DNA of 47,051 bases, from contig MNYM01000007.1 of the NCBI GenBank assembly GCA_001873065.1, forward strand, positions 1 through 47,051, written 5' to 3'. This document shows, one piece after another, positions 35,350 through 43,875 of this stretch. Below the pieces are notes generated by a model. It had not been told where the DNA came from, did not search any database, and saw only the letters and a program-made list of their open reading frames with translations. Position 1 is the first letter of the stretch; each line of letters begins with the position of its first letter. This DNA comes from Flavobacteriaceae bacterium CG2_30_31_66 (lineage in GTDB: Bacteria > Bacteroidota > Bacteroidia > Flavobacteriales > Flavobacteriaceae). Made by a program: the position numbers and the translations under genes.

Positions 35350-36359
35350 TCCAAGGAGAAATTACTTTTAAAAAAAGAGTCAGTCTTTTTTTAAAAGGGC
35401 TTGCTATGGGTGCTGCAAATAAAGTTCCTGGAGTTTCTGGTGGTGCTGTTTCGTATGTTTTGGGTTTTTATGAACAACTCATTTATTCATTTAAAAAAAT
35501 AAACATCAAAGCTTTTAAATTGTTAATTAACGGACGATTTAAAAGTTTTTATAGTTACACTAATGGTCAGTTTTTGTTGCTGATCATGTCTGGAAGTATT
35601 TTTAGTTATTTTAGTATTTCCCTAGTTTTAGATTATTTTTTACAGCATTATGAATTATATGTTTGGAGTTGGTTTTTTGGAATGATTCTAGGATCAGTTT
35701 ATTATATTTCAAAAGATTTTGGAACTTGGACTAAAACCACTTTGATATTTTTATTGATAGGGGTTTTTTTAGGTTTAGCGATTAGTTTTTTAACACCTGC
35801 AAAAGAAAATGACAACCTTTGGTTTGTTTTTTTGTGTGGGATTATTGGGGTTTCAGGAATGACACTTCCTGGACTGTCAGGTTCTTTTATTCTCATACTT
35901 TTGGGAAATTATGTATTGCTTTTAGTAGATTCTGTAAACGCACTTTTACAAATCATTTTTAGTGTTTTTACTGGAGACTTTGAAGTTTTCTCTGATGTGA
36001 TAAAAATGCGTTATCTAAAAATAATTACTGTATTTACTGCTGGTTCTGCTTTCGGATTGGTAACAATTTCACATATTTTAGGATATGTATTAAAACATTA
36101 TAATAAAATTGTAAATGCCATAATCATTGGTTTTATTGCTGGTTCTCTGGGGATTGTTTGGCCTTGGAAAAAAACCATTTATGTTTTTGAAAACGGTCAA
36201 TTTTTGATTGATCACAATGGAAATAAAATCATCCAAAATTATGAAAGATTTTTTCCTGAGATTTTTAGTTTAGAAACACTTTCTGCAATTTTTTTTATTT
36301 TAATAGGCTTCGGATTAATTTTATTTATTGATTATTATGACAGAAAACGAAAAAGATAA
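35328..36359 (+). CDS. DUF368 (PopT-like) polyprenyl-phosphate transporter, copy 2
   Basis: A 343-aa paralogue of the preceding gene, with hallmark GAANKVPGVSGGA near residue 31 and the second half-motif MTLPGLSGSFILILLGNY. The D-V of copy 1 is N-K here, placing a charge in the signature loop. The start overlaps copy 1 by 22 bp; the next in-frame ATG lies inside the conserved signature, so this start is required. The pair might form a heterodimer or divide inward and outward transport or substrates. Its end overlaps aroE. Confidence 0.9.
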   Translation: MGREKTVIQGEITFKKRVSLFLKGLAMGAANKVPGVSGGAVSYVLGFYEQLIYSFKKINIKAFKLLINGRFKSFYSYTNGQFLLLIMSGSIFSYFSISLVLDYFLQHYELYVWSWFFGMILGSVYYISKDFGTWTKTTLIFLLIGVFLGLAISFLTPAKENDNLWFVFLCGIIGVSGMTLPGLSGSFILILLGNYVLLLVDSVNALLQIIFSVFTGDFEVFSDVIKMRYLKIITVFTAGSAFGLVTISHILGYVLKHYNKIVNAIIIGFIAGSLGIVWPWKKTIYVFENGQFLIDHNGNKIIQNYERFFPEIFSLETLSAIFFILIGFGLILFIDYYDRKRKR

Positions 36360-37092
36360 CATTTTTGGATTGCTTGGCAGAAATATTTCTTATTCATTTT
36401 CAAGAGGTTATTTCAATGAAAAGTTTCAAAGACTAAATATACTAAATCATTATTATAAAAATTTTGACATTCAAAATTGTCAAGATTTCCCCTCAATTAT
36501 CTCTTCTGAAAAAAATTTAAAGGGATTGAATGTGACAATTCCATACAAAGAAGAAATTATTCAATTTTTGGATGAATTAGATTTAGTTGCTAAAGAAATT
36601 GGCGCAGTAAATACGATTAAAGTTTTTAAAAATGGCATTTTAAAGGGCTACAATACTGATGTTATTGGGTTTGAAAATTCCATAAAACCGCTTTTAAAAA
36701 AGCATCACACAGCAGCTTTAATTTTAGGAACTGGAGGCGCATCAAAAGCAGTTGCTTATTTTTTTAAAAAAAATAATGTTCATTTTTACTTTGTTTCAAG
36801 AAATCCTGAGTGCGAAAATGAAATTTCTTACAAAGATCTATCTCAAGAAATCATCCAAAATCACACGATTATTGTCAATTGTTCGCCACTTGGCACCTCA
36901 CCAAATATAAATAAATGTCCAGAAATTCCTTATGAATTTTTAAATTCCAATCATATATTATACGATTTGATTTACAATCCAGAAGAAACTTTGTTTTTAT
37001 CCAAAGGAAAAAAAATGGGTTCAACTATCAAAAATGGTTTTGAAATGCTCATGATTCAGGCTGAAGAATCTTGGAGAATTTGGAAAGACTAA
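36328..37092 (+). CDS. aroE: Shikimate dehydrogenase
   Basis: AroE reduces 3-dehydroshikimate to shikimate with NADPH in aromatic amino-acid synthesis. The 254-aa protein has FGLLGRNISYSFSRGYF (the SxS shikimate-binding site), NVTIPYKEEI with the catalytic Lys, GYNTDVIGF with the catalytic Asp, and the NADP loop LILGTGGASKAV. Starts at 36328 or 36337 (MTENEKDN) are both possible; either overlaps the DUF368 gene (by 32 or 23 bp). The operon with lipid-carrier transporters has no obvious metabolic logic. Confidence 0.94.
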   Translation: MIIMTENEKDNIFGLLGRNISYSFSRGYFNEKFQRLNILNHYYKNFDIQNCQDFPSIISSEKNLKGLNVTIPYKEEIIQFLDELDLVAKEIGAVNTIKVFKNGILKGYNTDVIGFENSIKPLLKKHHTAALILGTGGASKAVAYFFKKNNVHFYFVSRNPECENEISYKDLSQEIIQNHTIIVNCSPLGTSPNINKCPEIPYEFLNSNHILYDLIYNPEETLFLSKGKKMGSTIKNGFEMLMIQAEESWRIWKD

Positions 37093-37122
37093 TAAATAAT
37101 AAATATTACTTATAAAGATATT

Positions 37123-37153
37123 TTGTAAAGTATGTAAGTTGTCCTTATTTTTG
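37123..37153 (+). promoter_or_regulatory. Promoter of the DUF349 gene
   Basis: TTG (37123-37125), 20 nt, then TATTTTTG (37146-37153) is a full match to the Bacteroidota promoter. It would give a leader of about 43 nt, separating this gene from the aroE operon. Confidence 0.7.
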
Positions 37154-37202
37154 TTGACAGTATGATTATAGTATTGTACAAAGATCTTTAAACATTGTAG
37201 AT

Positions 37203-39086
37203 ATGTTAGATAAAAATATGGATAACACCAGGGAAAACGAAAGTGAATTGACAGAAATAACGCCAATTTCAAATGAATCAACCTCTGAAATTGTTGAGGG
37301 AAATACAATTGCGGAAACAACAATAAAAGCTGATCAGTATAAAGAAGCAGAGGAAAATGAAGAAGAAAATGACAACAATGATGCAACTTTTGAAGATTTT
37401 TCAGCACTTTCAATTGAAGAACTATTAATTTCACTAAAAAATCTTATTGAAAATAGTCCTGTTCAAAAAATTAAAACACCAATTGACCAAATTAAAGACG
37501 CTTTTAATCAAAAGTTTGGTGCCTTATTAGCGGAAAAAAGACAAGCTTTTTTAGATGACGGAGGAGAAATTCTTGATTTTCAGTTTTCTAGTCCAATAAA
37601 AACCGATTACAATAAATTATTATCTGACTACAAAGTAAAAAGGGATGCTTACTACAATCAATTAGAAATGCAACTAAATGAAAATTTAGAAAAGCGCATT
37701 CAAGTGATTGAGGATTTAAAATCATTGATTGATGAAGCTGAGGTTTCGACAATGTATAAAAATTTTAAAGAAATTCAATCAAAATGGAATGCAATAGGTG
37801 CTGTTCCAAAAACGAAATACAATGATACTTGGAAAATTTACCAACACCATGTAGAACGTTTTTATGATTTATTAAGTTTCAGCAACGATTTTAGAGACGC
37901 TGATTTAAAAAATAATTTAGAGGCGAAACTAAAAATTATTGAAAAAGCAGAAGCTTTAGCTGACGAAAAAGACATCAATTTTGCTGCAAAACAATTACAA
38001 GATTTGCATAAAGTTTGGAAAGAAGACATTGGTCCAGTTTCAAAAGAATTTAGAGAGGACATTTGGGAAAAATTCAGCGAAGCAACCAAGAAAATACATG
38101 ATAAAAGGCATGATTATTTTAAAGAAATTCACTCAAAATATGATGATATTATTGAAAAAAAATTATTAATTATCGATGAAATCAATGCTTTTGATACTTC
38201 AAAAAATAGAACTCATAATGATTGGCAAAGAAGTATTGAGGAATTAGAGGTTTTACGAAAAAAATATTTTGATATTGGAAAACTTCCTTACGCTAAAAGC
38301 GAAGAAATTTGGCAAAAATTTAAAAATGCTACTAAAAAATTCAATGTTGCAAAAAATAGATTTTATAAAGAAGAGAAATCTGAGCAACAAGAAAATTTAG
38401 AAAAAAAAATGGCTTTGATTGAATTTGCAGAATCAATAAAAGATAGTGATGATTGGGAAATGGCAACAAATGCATTCAAAAAAATTCAATCAGATTGGAA
38501 AAAAATTGGACATGTTCCTCGAAAATTTTCAGATGATATTTGGAAACGTTTTAAAGCAGCGTGCAATCATTATTTCAACAGATTTCACCAGCAAAAAAAT
38601 GCTATTAGCAAAGAACAACAATCTGTTATTGATAAAAAAATCGATTATTTAGAAACCCTCAAAGCAAAGAAAAAACTTACCAAAGATGAGGTTTTAGAAG
38701 CGATGAACTCATGGCAAAACTTGGGAAAATTACCAAGAAATTCGAGTCATTTAAACGGAAAATTCAATAAATTTATAGATGCAGCTTTAGACAATCTTTC
38801 ATTGGATAAAAGTGTAATAAATTTATTGAAATTCACCAATTTGATTGATTCTTATCTAGCTAACAATGACTTAAAAAAATTAGACTACGAACAGATGTAT
38901 GTCAGAAAAAGAATTGATGAAATTGTAAGAGAAATCCAACAATTAGAAAATAATTTGAGTTTTTTCTCAATTTCTAACAAAAACAACCCTTTGGTTTTGA
39001 ATGTTAAAAATCAAGTAGCTGAGTTCAAGGAAGAATTAGCCATTTGGAAAGAAAAACTCAATTATATTAGGAATTTAGATTATTAA
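37203..39086 (+). CDS. DUF349 repeat protein
   Basis: A 627-aa, strongly charged and helical protein. After an acidic, low-complexity N-terminus (about 1-80; EEVE/NEEEND-like) come four to five DUF349 repeats of about 75 residues, each with the form KxIQxxWKxIGxVP...IWxxFxxAxxxFxxxR (for example IQSKWNAIGAVPK and IQSDWKKIGHVPRKF). The family includes proteins of unknown role thought to bind nucleic acid or ribosomes. ATGs at 37203 and 37218 both fit. A bidirectional terminator follows. Confidence 0.9.
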   Translation: MLDKNMDNTRENESELTEITPISNESTSEIVEGNTIAETTIKADQYKEAEENEEENDNNDATFEDFSALSIEELLISLKNLIENSPVQKIKTPIDQIKDAFNQKFGALLAEKRQAFLDDGGEILDFQFSSPIKTDYNKLLSDYKVKRDAYYNQLEMQLNENLEKRIQVIEDLKSLIDEAEVSTMYKNFKEIQSKWNAIGAVPKTKYNDTWKIYQHHVERFYDLLSFSNDFRDADLKNNLEAKLKIIEKAEALADEKDINFAAKQLQDLHKVWKEDIGPVSKEFREDIWEKFSEATKKIHDKRHDYFKEIHSKYDDIIEKKLLIIDEINAFDTSKNRTHNDWQRSIEELEVLRKKYFDIGKLPYAKSEEIWQKFKNATKKFNVAKNRFYKEEKSEQQENLEKKMALIEFAESIKDSDDWEMATNAFKKIQSDWKKIGHVPRKFSDDIWKRFKAACNHYFNRFHQQKNAISKEQQSVIDKKIDYLETLKAKKKLTKDEVLEAMNSWQNLGKLPRNSSHLNGKFNKFIDAALDNLSLDKSVINLLKFTNLIDSYLANNDLKKLDYEQMYVRKRIDEIVREIQQLENNLSFFSISNKNNPLVLNVKNQVAEFKEELAIWKEKLNYIRNLDY

Positions 39087-39092
39087 TTTTTA

Positions 39093-39126
39093 AAAAAAAC
39101 TCGAAGCCTAAACTTCGAGTTTTTTT
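39093..39126. terminator. Bidirectional terminator between convergent genes
   Basis: A perfect 14-bp stem (39093-39106 with 39113-39126) with a 6-nt loop ends in seven A on one side and seven T on the other, so it can stop both the DUF349 and the zinc-ribbon-family transcripts. Confidence 0.9.
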
Positions 39127-39144
39127 ATTACGTTTAATTTGAAA

Positions 39145-39918
39145 TTAAGACATCAATTTTTCTATTTTTTCTCTCTCTTCAGCAGCTAAAGCTGGATCAA
39201 CCAAGATTCTACCACTGTGTTCATCAATAGTTATTTTTTTTCTATTTGCAATATCCAATTGTACTTGTGGTGGAATTGTGAAATAAGAACCCCCAGAAGC
39301 ACCTCTTTCTAGGGCAACAACTGCCAATCCATTTTTTACTTTGTTTCGGATTCTTGTATAAGCTGTTAATAAATGACTATCAATTAGTTGAGAAAATTCT
39401 TTAGATTTTTCTAATAACAATTTTTCTTCTTTAGCAGTTTCTTGTAAAATAGCATCCAACTCAGATTTTTTGTGTGATAAATGAGTTTCTTGTTTTGCTA
39501 ATTTTTCTTTAGTACTGTCAATAATTTCATTCTTTTGAGAAATTTTAGCTCTAAATTCGTTAATTCTTTTTTCAGACAACTCAGTTTCTAAAGATTGAAA
39601 TTCGATTTCTTTCGTTAAAGAGTCAAATTCTCTATTATTTCTAACTTTTTTTTGTTGCTCTTCGTATTTTTTTGTCAACGTTTTTGCCTCTTCAATAATC
39701 AATTTTTTGTTATTGATATCAGTTTCTAAATTGGCAACATCTTGTTGCATGTTAGAAATTCGGGTATTCAAACCGGCAACTTCGTTTTCTAAATCTTCAA
39801 CCTCAAGAGGCAATTCTCCTCTAACGCTTCTAATTTCATCAATTCTTGAGTCAATTAATTGTAAATCATATAATGCTCTTAGTTTTTCTTCAACCGAAAC
39901 TTCTTTTGTGTTTGCCAT
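39145..39918 (-). CDS. Zinc-ribbon-family (DUF164-like) coiled-coil protein lacking cysteines
   Basis: A 257-aa protein with a long antiparallel coiled coil (about 15-185) and a C-terminal domain corresponding to the C4-type zinc ribbon. The ribbon normally has CxxC twice; here the matching positions read GASGGSYF and DEHSGRIL, so the cysteines are Ser, Ser, Asp and Ser, and the whole protein has no Cys. The surrounding IPPQVQLDIANRKKI is preserved, suggesting that the fold is kept without zinc. It begins 2 nt after the Nif3-like gene, so the two act together or are at least co-expressed. Confidence 0.85.
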   Translation of the reverse strand: MANTKEVSVEEKLRALYDLQLIDSRIDEIRSVRGELPLEVEDLENEVAGLNTRISNMQQDVANLETDINNKKLIIEEAKTLTKKYEEQQKKVRNNREFDSLTKEIEFQSLETELSEKRINEFRAKISQKNEIIDSTKEKLAKQETHLSHKKSELDAILQETAKEEKLLLEKSKEFSQLIDSHLLTAYTRIRNKVKNGLAVVALERGASGGSYFTIPPQVQLDIANRKKITIDEHSGRILVDPALAAEEREKIEKLMS

Positions 39919-39920
39919 GT

Positions 39921-41015
39921 TTATAGGTAATATATTGGATTTGTATTTTTTTCTGATAAAATGATTGCAAAATTACTAATTTTTTTCGTAAGAAAATCAA
40001 CTATCAAGTTTTTTGTAAACTGTTCACTTTCATAATGTCCAATATCCGCTAATAAGATATTATTTTCAGCTTTAAAAAAATCATGATATTTAAAATCTGC
40101 ACTCACATAAGCATCTGCTCCCAATTTTTTTGCTGTTGAAATAGCAAAACTTCCTGAACCTCCTAAAACAGCCACTTTTTTAATTTTTCTATTGATATAA
40201 GCAGAATGTCTTATGCAATCTGTTTTCATGGTTTTCTTTAAATATTCCAAAAAATCCTTTTCATATAATGGTTTTGATAAATCACCTATGATGCCCATTC
40301 CAACATTTTGGTAACTATTTTCGATGGTGATTATTTCATAAGAAACTTCTTCATAAGGATGATTTTCATGCAAAGCTTTCAAAATATTTTCTTCGTTTTT
40401 TACCTCAAATAACACTGAAATTTGAATTTCTTTTTCCAAATGTAATTTACTTTTTTCTCCCAAAGTTGGATTTGACTTTTCATTTCCGCGAAAAGTTCCT
40501 TCTCCAGAAATTGAAAACGAACAATTGTCATAATTTCCAATATTTCCAGCACCTGCATCAAAAAGTGTATTTCTTAATTGAATTGCAGCATGAGTTGGAA
40601 TATAAGTAGTGAGTTTTTTTAAAATATTCTTTTTGGGAATTAAAACTTTGGTATTTTGCAAATCTAAGACTTCTGCAATTTTAGCAGAAACTCCCTCAAA
40701 ACTATTGTCTAAAGCAGTGTGAATTGCATAAATAGCAATATTATTTTGAATGGCTTTTATCACCACTTTTTCTACATAATTATTGCCATTTAGCTTTTTT
40801 AATCCATTAAAAATGATTGGATGGAAGCTGATAATTAGATTGCATTTTTTTTCAATTGCTTCATCAATAGTGGTTTCTAAGGTGTCTAGTGCTACCAAAA
40901 CTCCTATAACTTCAGTTTGATTATTTCCGATCAATAAACCAACATTGTCAAAATCTTCAGCATAATTTAAGGGCGCAATTTCTTCTAAAATAGAAGTTAC
41001 TTCTTTTACTTTCAT
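39921..41015 (-). CDS. Nif3-like dinuclear metal-centre protein
   Basis: A 364-aa member of the Nif3/YbgI (DUF34) family, which forms hexameric rings with a two-metal site. Visible motifs are NYAEDFDNVGLLIG at the N-terminus, ISFHPIIFNGLKKL (metal-ligand His), YAIHTALDN, and the C-terminal GGSGSFAI and LADIGHYESEQF. The long form includes an inserted middle domain of about 100 residues (ILKALHENHPYEEVSYEI). Its role is unclear; GTP cyclohydrolase-like or metal-related functions have been proposed. Upstream of, and coupled to, the zinc-ribbon-family gene. Confidence 0.92.
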   Translation of the reverse strand: MKVKEVTSILEEIAPLNYAEDFDNVGLLIGNNQTEVIGVLVALDTLETTIDEAIEKKCNLIISFHPIIFNGLKKLNGNNYVEKVVIKAIQNNIAIYAIHTALDNSFEGVSAKIAEVLDLQNTKVLIPKKNILKKLTTYIPTHAAIQLRNTLFDAGAGNIGNYDNCSFSISGEGTFRGNEKSNPTLGEKSKLHLEKEIQISVLFEVKNEENILKALHENHPYEEVSYEIITIENSYQNVGMGIIGDLSKPLYEKDFLEYLKKTMKTDCIRHSAYINRKIKKVAVLGGSGSFAISTAKKLGADAYVSADFKYHDFFKAENNILLADIGHYESEQFTKNLIVDFLTKKISNFAIILSEKNTNPIYYL

Positions 41016-41086
41016 TAGTTTACAATAAAATTCAAAGTTACTATTTTCTTATGATCATTCCATAAAAATGCTTTATTTTCGTGTTT

Positions 41087-42115
41087 ATGAAATTTTTTAG
41101 ATTTTTATTATTTCCGTTAGCAATTCTTTATGATTTGGTGACCAGAATACGCAATTTTTTGTTTGATGTTAAGTTTTTTAAACAAACATCTTTTTCAATT
41201 CCTGTAATTGTCGTAGGAAATTTATCTGTTGGAGGTACTGGAAAAACTCCTCAAATTGAATATTTGATTCGTTTGTTAAATAATCAGTTTAAAATTGCCA
41301 TTTTAAGTAGAGGATACAAACGACAAACTAAAGATTTTTTGAAGGTAAACAGTTCACATACAGCAATCGAAGTAGGAGATGAGCCGTTGCAATTCTTTAA
41401 AAAATTTAAGGATATTTCAGTTTATGTTGATACAAATAGGGCAGAGGGCATAAAAAAAATATTGAAACAAAATTCTGTTGAAATTTTGCTTTTGGACGAT
41501 GCTTTTCAACACAGAAAAGTGAAAGGCAGTTTTTATATTTTATTAACCAAATTGGATGATTTATTTGTGAATGATTATTTGCTCCCAACAGGCAATTTAA
41601 GAGAAAGTAGGAGAGGAGCTAAAAGAGCCAACGCTATCATCGTCACTAAATGTACTGACGATTTGACTGAAAATCAACAAGAAATTATTCGAAATAAAAT
41701 GAAAAATTATTCAAAAAATGTATTTTTCACCACTATTTATTATGCGAAATCTTTGTCAGGAAATAAATCAATTTTAGTTGAAGACCTAAAGAATTATGAA
41801 GTTTTATTACTTACAGGAATTGCAAATCCAGGTTCGTTATTGTATTTTTTAGATTCAAAAAAAGTAAATTATCACCATTTGAATTATCCTGATCATTATC
41901 ACTTTAGCTCGAATGACATTGAAAATATTCAGTTGAAATTTGATGCCCTAAAAGGACTTCAAAAAATCATTTTAACTACTGAAAAAGACTTCGTAAGACT
42001 GAATTCTTTTCTTAAAAATTCTTATTTTATAGAAATTGAAACTACTTTTTTAGGCAATCAAAAAGTGCAATTTGATAATTTGATTCTTTCACATATCAAT
42101 TCGTTAAACCATTAA
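41087..42115 (+). CDS. lpxK: Tetraacyldisaccharide 4'-kinase
   Basis: LpxK phosphorylates the lipid A disaccharide at the 4' position, at the inner membrane. The 342-aa protein has an N-terminal membrane-associated helix (FFRFLLFPLAILYDLVTRIRN), the P-loop GGTGKTP, and the conserved LSRGYKRQTK, VGDEPLQF and LLDDAFQHRKVK segments. I use ATG 41087; the GTG at 41081 is part of a possible -7 element (TATTTTCG, 41074-41081), which would make the message near-leaderless. It is monocistronic here. Confidence 0.94.
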   Translation: MKFFRFLLFPLAILYDLVTRIRNFLFDVKFFKQTSFSIPVIVVGNLSVGGTGKTPQIEYLIRLLNNQFKIAILSRGYKRQTKDFLKVNSSHTAIEVGDEPLQFFKKFKDISVYVDTNRAEGIKKILKQNSVEILLLDDAFQHRKVKGSFYILLTKLDDLFVNDYLLPTGNLRESRRGAKRANAIIVTKCTDDLTENQQEIIRNKMKNYSKNVFFTTIYYAKSLSGNKSILVEDLKNYEVLLLTGIANPGSLLYFLDSKKVNYHHLNYPDHYHFSSNDIENIQLKFDALKGLQKIILTTEKDFVRLNSFLKNSYFIEIETTFLGNQKVQFDNLILSHINSLNH

Positions 42116-42170
42116 TTTTTATTGTTTTTATGGTATTATTTTTGTTACTTTAGAGATAAATATTTTTTAA

Positions 42171-42638
42171 ATGTTAAAAACTTTCAAACGTTTATTCTTT
42201 TGTGTTTTTGTGTCTCAAATTACTTTTTCTCAGGAGATTGTTTCAGATGTTTCTCTAAATTGGTCATCTTCATACAAACAAGCTTTAAAAAAATCAAAAC
42301 TTGAACACAAACCTATTTTGGTTTACTTCAAAGGCTCTGATTGGTGTGGACCTTGCAAAGTTGTAGATACGAAATTATTTGGTTCTGAACGCTTTAAAGA
42401 ACTTTCTGATAAAAGTTTGATACTATTAGAAGTTGATATTCCAAGGCAAACGGACTTATTATCGGAGGAAAAAATGAGTGAAAATTATTATTTAAAAGAG
42501 AAATTCAATATCAAATCATTTCCAACAATATTAATTCTGAATCACAAGGGAATAGTTTTGGCAGAAAAAAAAGGATACATCATTTCTGATTATTATTATC
42601 CTTTTATTGAAGAGGTACTTCGAAAATATAAATCATAA
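42171..42638 (+). CDS. Secreted thioredoxin-family protein
   Basis: A 155-aa exported thioredoxin-fold protein. A signal peptide (to about residue 20, ending ITFSQ) precedes a domain with the active site DWCGPCK and the cis-proline segment IKSFPTILIL. The size and the YFKGSDWCGPCKVVD context resemble periplasmic thiol-disulfide reductases of the DsbD-gamma/thioredoxin_7 kind. A reducing partner is not encoded nearby. It converges with an OmpA-family gene and shares the terminator between them. Confidence 0.9.
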   Translation: MLKTFKRLFFCVFVSQITFSQEIVSDVSLNWSSSYKQALKKSKLEHKPILVYFKGSDWCGPCKVVDTKLFGSERFKELSDKSLILLEVDIPRQTDLLSEEKMSENYYLKEKFNIKSFPTILILNHKGIVLAEKKGYIISDYYYPFIEEVLRKYKS

Positions 42639-42664
42639 AAAAAGAGGCAACTGCCTCTTTTTTT
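42637..42664. terminator. Bidirectional terminator after the thioredoxin gene
   Basis: A 12-bp stem (42637-42648 with 42653-42664) and AACT loop, flanked by seven A and seven T, serves both the thioredoxin gene and the convergent OmpA-family gene. It starts inside the thioredoxin stop codon. Confidence 0.9.
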
Positions 42665-42681
42665 ATGAAATTTAATAGTTG

Positions 42682-43782
42682 TTATTTTTGATTTACAATT
42701 CTAAAAGTTGTTCTTCTATTTATAGAATGTTCCGCTTCTGAACAAACCACATTGTCAGAACATTTGTTTAATAATTTAGATTCTCCAAATCCTTTAGCAT
42801 ATAATTGGCTTGCATTAATTCCTTTTGAAACTAAGTAATCAAGGACTGCTTTTGCTCTTCTGTCAGATAAATCTTGGTTGTCTTTTTTAGTTCCTCTCAT
42901 GTCTGTGTGAGATTCAATAAATACTGCCACACCGTCTTTTAGAATAGGTAATAATCTTTCGTCGATAATTTTCATAGCACCATCATTTAATTCTGCGCTA
43001 GAGAAATCCCAATTGATAGGTAAAGGCGTATCATTTATTAATTCACAATCAACAGGTTTCCAAGAAGTTAATCCTCCTTTTTTTACTAAAATTTGTTTTG
43101 TTACAGATCTATATACTGCAGGAACAATAACTTCCTCAGTTCTTGCATCTCTTACAAGAACAGTTTTTGTGATTGTTTGATATTCTGGAGCTGTTTGAAC
43201 AATTGTTGTCGTTGGTTTTTGAACCATTACTTTTCTTTTGTAAGATTTTCTAATTCCTGGAATTGGAACTTTTACTACGCTTGCATCGCTAATCAATTTC
43301 TCAACTGGCATGGTTTTAAATTCTGCAGGAAGTGGTTTATAGCACCAATATCGACAATCATTTGGATCATCTGATTGACAATCAGGTAATTTTTCGCTCA
43401 TTTCCCAGGAAGCAGAAGCGCCTTTTGTTTCAACAGTTTCAAAACCTTGGTTAAAAATGGCATTCTTAACTTCTAATTTTGTACCATCTTCTTTCTCAAA
43501 ATAGGTAATTTCTTGAGTTCCCCAAATTGCAGGAACTAATAAAATTTCTTCACCAGCTTCTTTGATAAGAACTTGTTCTGTAATGGTTTTATATTCTGCA
43601 GGATACGTTACAATCTTTTTGTATTCAGGAGAAACAGGAACTTGAACAGATTCATTTTTCCATATATCAGGGGTTTTACATCTAACATAACATTTTCCTG
43701 GTTCTGGATTTTCTGGTAAATCTTGACCAAAAGCAACAGCTCCAAAAGCAAGAAAAGTTGTAAAAAGTAATATTTTTTTCAT
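42682..43782 (-). CDS. OmpA-family outer-membrane protein with duplicated N-terminal module
   Basis: A 366-aa exported protein with a signal peptide ending AFGQ (about residue 20). Residues 25-245 hold two related copies of a module with EYKxIT-x-VLIKxAxxEEIxxVPAxW/Y (YKTITEQVLIKEAGEEILLVPAIW and YQTITKTVLVRDARTEEVIVPAVY), plus several cysteines (CYVRC, CRYWCYK) likely in disulfides. The C-terminal OmpA domain (about 260-366) binds peptidoglycan: INWDFSSAELN, ESHTDMRGTKKDNQDLSDRRA and NRRTTFRIV. It is a common flavobacterial envelope protein of unknown detail. Confidence 0.9.
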   Translation of the reverse strand: MKKILLFTTFLAFGAVAFGQDLPENPEPGKCYVRCKTPDIWKNESVQVPVSPEYKKIVTYPAEYKTITEQVLIKEAGEEILLVPAIWGTQEITYFEKEDGTKLEVKNAIFNQGFETVETKGASASWEMSEKLPDCQSDDPNDCRYWCYKPLPAEFKTMPVEKLISDASVVKVPIPGIRKSYKRKVMVQKPTTTIVQTAPEYQTITKTVLVRDARTEEVIVPAVYRSVTKQILVKKGGLTSWKPVDCELINDTPLPINWDFSSAELNDGAMKIIDERLLPILKDGVAVFIESHTDMRGTKKDNQDLSDRRAKAVLDYLVSKGINASQLYAKGFGESKLLNKCSDNVVCSEAEHSINRRTTFRIVNQK

Positions 43783-43830
43783 ATTGTCAATAATCGTTAA
43801 TAAATCTTTTTTATGTGATTAAAATCGATT

Positions 43831-43838
43831 CAAATGTA
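43831..43838 (-). promoter_or_regulatory. -7 element for the OmpA-family gene
   Basis: On the minus strand TACATTTG matches TAnnTTTG, 48 nt before the start codon at 43782. No TTG at the right spacing upstream was found. Confidence 0.4.
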
Positions 43839-43875
43839 CTAAAAACATTTATAAATCAGAATCTAAATGTATTAA

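Noticed and set aside
37021..37434. 137-residue antisense frame over aroE/DUF349
   Set aside because: It is antisense to two well-supported genes and across a strong promoter, with low-complexity composition; a shadow frame.
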